From: Agarophyton chilense
Taxonomy: Eukaryota; Rhodophyta; Florideophyceae; Gracilariales; Gracilariaceae
Reading direction: 5' to 3'
Length of the DNA: 33,395 bases
NCBI GenBank assembly: GCA_030374765.1
Contig: JARGXX010000063.1
Coordinates: 1-33,395 of the forward strand
Part shown: positions 28,731 through 33,395 of the stretch, in pieces
How positions within the stretch are numbered: position 1 is the stretch's first letter
Layout of the letters: every line of letters begins with the position of its first letter
Made by a program: the position numbers and the translations under genes
The notes under the pieces: generated by a model
Databases searched by the model: none
The model's input: the letters and a program-made list of their open reading frames with translations, nothing else
Told to the model about the DNA's origin: nothing

Positions 28731-29010
28731 CCACACGCCCCTCCCTACATTTGCGCCACACTCGTAAACTCTCACCACACCCCTCATATCTCGCATACGC
28801 CTGCTTAAACCCATTCAAGCGTCATTGCAAAACCGAAAGCCTATGATGTTTCACTAAACACCTCACTCGCCCACACGCCCCTCCCTACATTTGCGCCACA
28901 CTCGTAAACTCTCACCACACCCCTCATATCTCGCATACGCCTGCTTAAACCCATATCAAGCGTCATTGCAAAACCGAAAGCCTAATGATGTTTCACTAAA
29001 CACCTTCACT
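28731..29010 (+). repeat. 140-bp internal tandem duplication in satellite unit 28508
   Basis: CCACACGCCCCTCCC starts at 28731 and again at 28871, and the segments between are near-identical. It lengthens this unit to 912 bp. Confidence 0.85.
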
Positions 29011-29643
29011 CGCCCACAACGCTTCTTCTTCACTGCACCGTGTCACAACTCATGTACATTCAACTTTTCAATTTCAACCAAGTACTCTAAAAAACCAAAC
29101 TTTCTCACCACTCTCCTTTCTATACAGATGCTACTAATTCTCGGAAGTGCACCAAAACATGTCTTTCCACAAACATGTCTGTCGGCACCCTTTACGCGAG
29201 CTCGTTCACCTTTCACATTCGACAGTATTCGCCTGTGGTAGTCTAAGGTTGGGCGCCGCTAGAAAAGACGTTCAGCCCCAACCGGTTCAATAACCGTCGT
29301 TACCGCCGGTATAAAGCCGTGAGAGGGAGACACAGGCATGGGAATCGGCTCTATACAGCGTCTATGGCCTTGGTACGGCGCCTGGTAGAAGAGAAACGAG
29401 TTTGCTCACATTGAGTGAAATTGCCTGCGGGCACTTTTGGTCAACTGCGAATTACGGCTCATAATTTGCACCCCGAAAGTGCGAAATAATAATGCAAATC
29501 AACAATCGGGGTGCAAATTATGAGCCGTAATTCGCAGTTGAAATTTATTGCCTGCAGGCAATCCCAATCGCTCTTTTTGACTACGTCTGCCCACATCCAA
29601 AAACACCCCCCTGGGCCCCCAACACCCCGTTTTTCGCCTTCGC

Positions 29644-29923
29644 CCACACGCCCCTCCCTACATTTGCGCCACACTCGTAAACTCTCACCACACCCCTCAT
29701 ATCTCGCATACGCCTGCTTAAACCCATATCAAGCGTCATTGCAAAACCGAAAGCCTAATGATGTTTCACTAAACACCTTCACTCCACACGCCCCTCCCTA
29801 CATTGCGCCACACTCGTAAACTCTCACCACACCCCTCATATCTCGCATACGCCTGCTTAAACCCATATCAAGCGTCATTGCAAAACCGAAAGCCTAATGA
29901 TGTTTCACTAAACACCTTCACTC
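29644..29923 (+). repeat. 140-bp internal tandem duplication in satellite unit 29420
   Basis: Equivalent duplication, with copies starting at 29644 and 29784. The junction differs slightly from the one in the preceding unit (ACTCCACACG instead of ACTCGCCCACACG). Confidence 0.85.
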
Positions 29924-32809
29924 GCCCACAACGCTTCTTCTTCACTGCACCGTGTCACAACTCATGTACATTCAACTTTTCAATTTCAACCAAGTACTCT
30001 AAAAAAACCAAACTTTCTCACCACTCTCCTTTCTATACAGATGCTACTAATTCTCGGAAGTGCACCAAAACATGTCTTTCCACAAACATGTCTGTCGGCA
30101 CCCTTTACGCAAGCTCGTTCACCTTTCAAATTCCACAGTATTCGCCTGTGGTAGTGTAAGGTTGGGCGACGCTAGAAAAGGCGTTCAGCCCCAACAGGTT
30201 CAATAACCTTCGTTTCCGCCGGTATAAAGCCGTGAGAGGGAGACACAGGCATGGGAATCGGCTCTATACAGCGTCTATGGCCTTGGTACGGCGCCTGGTA
30301 GAAGAGAAACGAGTTTGCTCACATTGAGTGAAATTGCCTGCGGGCACTTTTGGTCAACTGCGAATTACGGCTCATAATTTGCACCCCGAAAGTGCGAAAT
30401 AATAATGCAAATCAACAATCGGGGTGCAAATTATGAGCCGTAATTCGCAGTTGAAATTTATTGCCTGCAGGCAATCCCAATCCCCCTTTTTGACTACGTC
30501 TGCCCACATCCAAAAACACCCCCCTGGGCCCCCCACACCCCGTTTTTCGCCTTCGCCCACACGCCTCTCCCTACATTTGCGCCACACTCCTAAACTCTCA
30601 CCACACCCCTCGTCTCTCGCATACGCCTCTGTAAACCCATATCAAGCGTCATTGCAAAACCGAAAGCCTAATGATGTTTCACAAAACCCCTTCACTCGCC
30701 CACAACGCTTCTTCTCCACTGCACCGTGTCACAACTCATGTACATTCAACTTTTCAATTTCAACCAAGTACTCCAAAAAACCAAACTTTCTCACCACTCT
30801 CCTTTCTATACAGATGCTACTAATTCTCGGAAGTGCACCAAAACATGTCTTTCCACAAACATGTCTGTCGGCACCCTTTACGCAAGCTCGTTCACCTTTC
30901 ACATTCGACAGTATTCGCCTGTGGTAGTCTAAGGTTGGGCGCCGCTAGAAAAGACGTTCAGCCCCAACCGGTTCAATAAACGTCGTTACCGCCGGTATAA
31001 AGCCGTCAGAGGGAGACACAGGCATGGGAATCGGCTCTATAGAGCAGCTATGGCCATGGTACGGCGCCTGGTAGGAGGGAAACGAGTTTGCTCACATTGA
31101 GTGAAATTGCCTGCGGGCACTTTTGGTCAACTGCGAATTACGGCTCATAATTTGCACCCCGAAAGTGCGAAATAATAATGCAAATCAACAATCGGGGTGC
31201 AAATTATGAGCCGTAATTCGCAGTTGAAATTTATTGCCTGCAGGCAATCCCAATCGCTCTTTTTGACTACGTCTGCCCACATCCAAAAACACCCCCCTGG
31301 GCCCCCAACACCCCGTTTTTTGCCTTCGCCCACACGCCCCTCCCTACATTTGCGCCACACTCGTAAACTCTCACCACACCCCTCATATCTCGCATACGCC
31401 TGCTTAGACCCATATCAAGCGTCATTGCAAAACCGAAAGCCTAATGTTGTTTCACTGCGTCTCTTCACTCGCCCACAACGCTTCTTCTTCACTGCACCGT
31501 GTCACAACTCATGTACATTCAACTTTTTCAATATCAACCAAGTACTCTAAACAACCAAACTTCCTCACCACTCTCCTCTCTATACAGATGCTACTAATTC
31601 TCGGAAGTGCACCAAAACATGTCTTTCCACAAACATGTCTGTCGGCACCCTTTACGCGAGCTCGTTCACCATTCAAATTCCACAGTATTCGCCTGTGGTA
31701 GTGTAAGGTTGGGCGACGCTAGAAAAGGCGTTCAGCCCCAACAGGTTCAATAACCTTCGTTTCCGCCGGTATAAAGCCGTGAGAGGGAGACACAGGCATG
31801 GGAATCGGCTCTATACAGCGTCTATGGCCTTGGTACGGCGCCTGGTAGAAGAGAAACGAGTCCCACTTGCTCACATTGAGTGAAATTGCCTGCGGGCACT
31901 TTTGGTCAACTGCGAATTACGGCTCATAATTTGCACCCGAAAGTGCGAAATAATAATGCAAATCAACAATCGGGGTGCAAATTATGAGCCGTAATTCGCA
32001 GTTGAAATTTATTGCCTGCAGGCAATCCCAATCCCCCTTTTTGACTACGTCTGCCCACATCCAAAAACACCCCCCTGGGCCCCCAACACCCCGTTTTTCG
32101 CCTTCGCCCACACGCCCCTCCCTACATTTGCGCCACACTCGTAAACTCTCACCCACCCCTCATATCTCGCATACGCCTGCTTAAAACCCATATCAAGCGT
32201 CATTGCAAAAACCGAAAGGCCTAATGATGTTCACTAAACACCTTCACTCGCCCACAACGCTTCTTCTTCACTGCCCCACCGTGTGCACAACTCATGTACA
32301 TTCAACTTTTCAATTTCAACCAAGTACTCTAAAAAACCAAACTTTCTCACCACTCTCCTTTCTATACAGATGCTACTAATTCTCGGAAGTGCACCAAAAA
32401 CATGTCTTTCCACAAACATGTTCGCCGGCACCCTTTACGCAAGCTCGTTCACCTTTCAAATTCCACAGTATTCGCCTGTGGTAGTGTAAGGTTGGGCGGC
32501 GACGCTAGAAAAGGCGTTCAGCCCCAACAGGTTCAATAACCTTCGTTTCCGCCGGTATAAAGCCGTGAGAGGGAGACACAGGCATGGGAATCGGCTCTAT
32601 ACAGCGTCTATGGCCTTGGTACGGCGCCTGGTAGAAGAGAAACGAGTTTGCTCACATTGAGTGAAATTGCCCTGCGGGCACTTTTGGTCAACTGCGAATT
32701 ACGGCTCATAATTTGCACCCCGAAAGTGCGAAATAATAATGCAAATCAACAATCGGGGTGCAAATTATGAGCCGTAATTCGCAGTTGAAATTTATTGCCT
32801 GCAGGCAAT

Positions 32810-33254
32810 CCCCCTTTTGCTCCCTCAAACTGCATCTCACGTTAACCGACCCCGACCGTATTTGAGCTGTCGGCTATCGCTCTTCTGCAGTCCTCTCCGC
32901 TTGGCAACGTTCGCCTTTCGAAACTTTGTCGTTGTTTCAGCGGTGTTGCTTGTTTTGGATTCTTGCGCCCGCTGCGGTATCGAGTTACGATCAAGAACGG
33001 CTTTGACGTACACGCACCCGCTAAAGCCCAAGACCTCACCATTGCGCAAACCCCTACACGGCCCCGCTCTTTGAACCCCCCTAAACCCCACGACCCCTTC
33101 AATCAAGACGCCCTTGCACAACTTCAGCCCCCGAATTCCCCTTCAAAAGAACAAGTCTCTCTTCGTTCAATCACCCCCCTTCTATCTCTCTATCTCCGCC
33201 CCCAGCCTTCTCCACCGACACTTCGAATATCTCTCCAAGTTCCGTCTTACAAGA
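32810..33254. other. Proximal flank of satellite, no gene seen
   Basis: Non-repetitive and pyrimidine-rich towards the right (33160-33235). It would be a suitable promoter or 5' leader if the open frame at 33255 is real. A short CCCCCCTAAACCCC word lies at about 33077-33090. Confidence 0.4.
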
Positions 33255-33395
33255 TGGTCACCACCGAAGGTCTCATTGTTTGTTCTTGTTGCCGCTGCGC
33301 GACGCGTACGCCCGCATGCGCCCCGATGATCCCAACGCCGCGCGTCGCTCCAGTACGGCTGGACTTGGTCTACTTCGCAGTTCAGAACCGAGGCT
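33255..33395 (+). CDS. Possible start of a gene, open to window edge
   Basis: An ATG in a good context (AAGATGG) begins 47 codons without a stop that run off the right edge. The predicted start is MVTTEGLIVCSCC. No domain can be recognised in so short a piece. The main support is its position at the exit from repeats and the pyrimidine-rich leader, so it may be chance. Confidence 0.2.

Larger units (their letters stand above)
26189..32809 (+). repeat. Subtelomeric ~773-bp satellite, proximal array (eight units plus terminal hairpin)
   Basis: Units start at 26189, 26962, 27735, 28508, 29420, 30333, 31106 and 31885. A final hairpin element alone occupies 32666-32809, so the array begins and ends with the hairpin. 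Unit lengths are 773 bp except 28508 (912) and 29420 (913), which carry a 140-bp internal duplication, and 31106 and 31885 (779 and 781), with scattered small insertions. Several sequence variants are shuffled between units and are shared with the distal array on the other side of the ParB/dioxygenase gene. Confidence 0.92.

Noticed and set aside
17033..32809. CRISPR array
   Set aside because: Repeats are about 143 bp with conserved ~630-bp spacers that are themselves repeated. The context is eukaryotic, and this is a satellite.

Overview
The window looks like a chromosome end from a unicellular eukaryote, probably an alga or other protist. The evidence is a long tract of CCCTAAA/CCCCTAAA/CCCCTAAAA telomeric repeats, a tandem array of a telomere-attached Penelope-like retroelement (PLE), subtelomeric satellites, a candidate spliceosomal intron, and an AATAAA polyadenylation signal behind the largest gene. 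The plus strand carries the C-rich telomeric strand, so the chromosome terminus should lie to the left and the interior to the right. The species cannot be named from the sequence.

Layout: (1) 1-10594 holds one 5'-cut and three complete head-to-tail copies of a 3,060-bp PLE. Each complete copy encodes ORF1 (295 aa, coiled coil plus basic tail) and ORF2 (541 aa or more, a PLE reverse transcriptase with no GIY-YIG endonuclease). A hammerhead ribozyme motif lies downstream of ORF2, and a 13-bp telomeric stub ends each unit. (2) 10582-11507 is about 0.93 kb of irregular telomeric repeats into which the last copy runs. (3) 11508-15020 is decayed subtelomeric DNA with old telomeric blocks, degenerate ~100-bp repeats, an ~80-bp dispersed repeat, a PLE fossil, and one intact ketopantoate-reductase-like gene (13800-14612, +). 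(4) 15229-15819 (-) is a C2H2 zinc-finger gene that reads through only if a 99-nt intron is removed. (5) 15900-17032 has no assignable gene. (6) 17033-21222 and 26189-32809 are two arrays of a ~773-bp satellite. Every unit opens with a 143-bp hairpin element that has 35-bp inverted arms. (7) Between the arrays lies one 1,297-codon intronless gene (25752-21859, -) encoding an apparent fusion: an AT-hook-like basic region, a ParB-like domain and a C-terminal 2OG-Fe(II) dioxygenase-like domain. (8) 32810-33395 leaves the satellites and may contain the start of another gene.

Functionally, the left third is a self-contained telomeric retroelement system. ORF1 is the likely RNA-binding partner and ORF2 the reverse transcriptase that would be primed from a chromosome end. 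The ribozyme could cut tandem transcripts to unit length, and the telomere-complementary stub could let the RNA anneal to the G-strand overhang. The ParB/dioxygenase gene is the most unusual host-like gene; its subtelomeric position and possible DNA-binding parts make a chromatin or DNA-modifying role conceivable but unproven. Sequences between 1 and 10594 are virtually identical copies, so copy number should be treated as provisional until checked with long reads.
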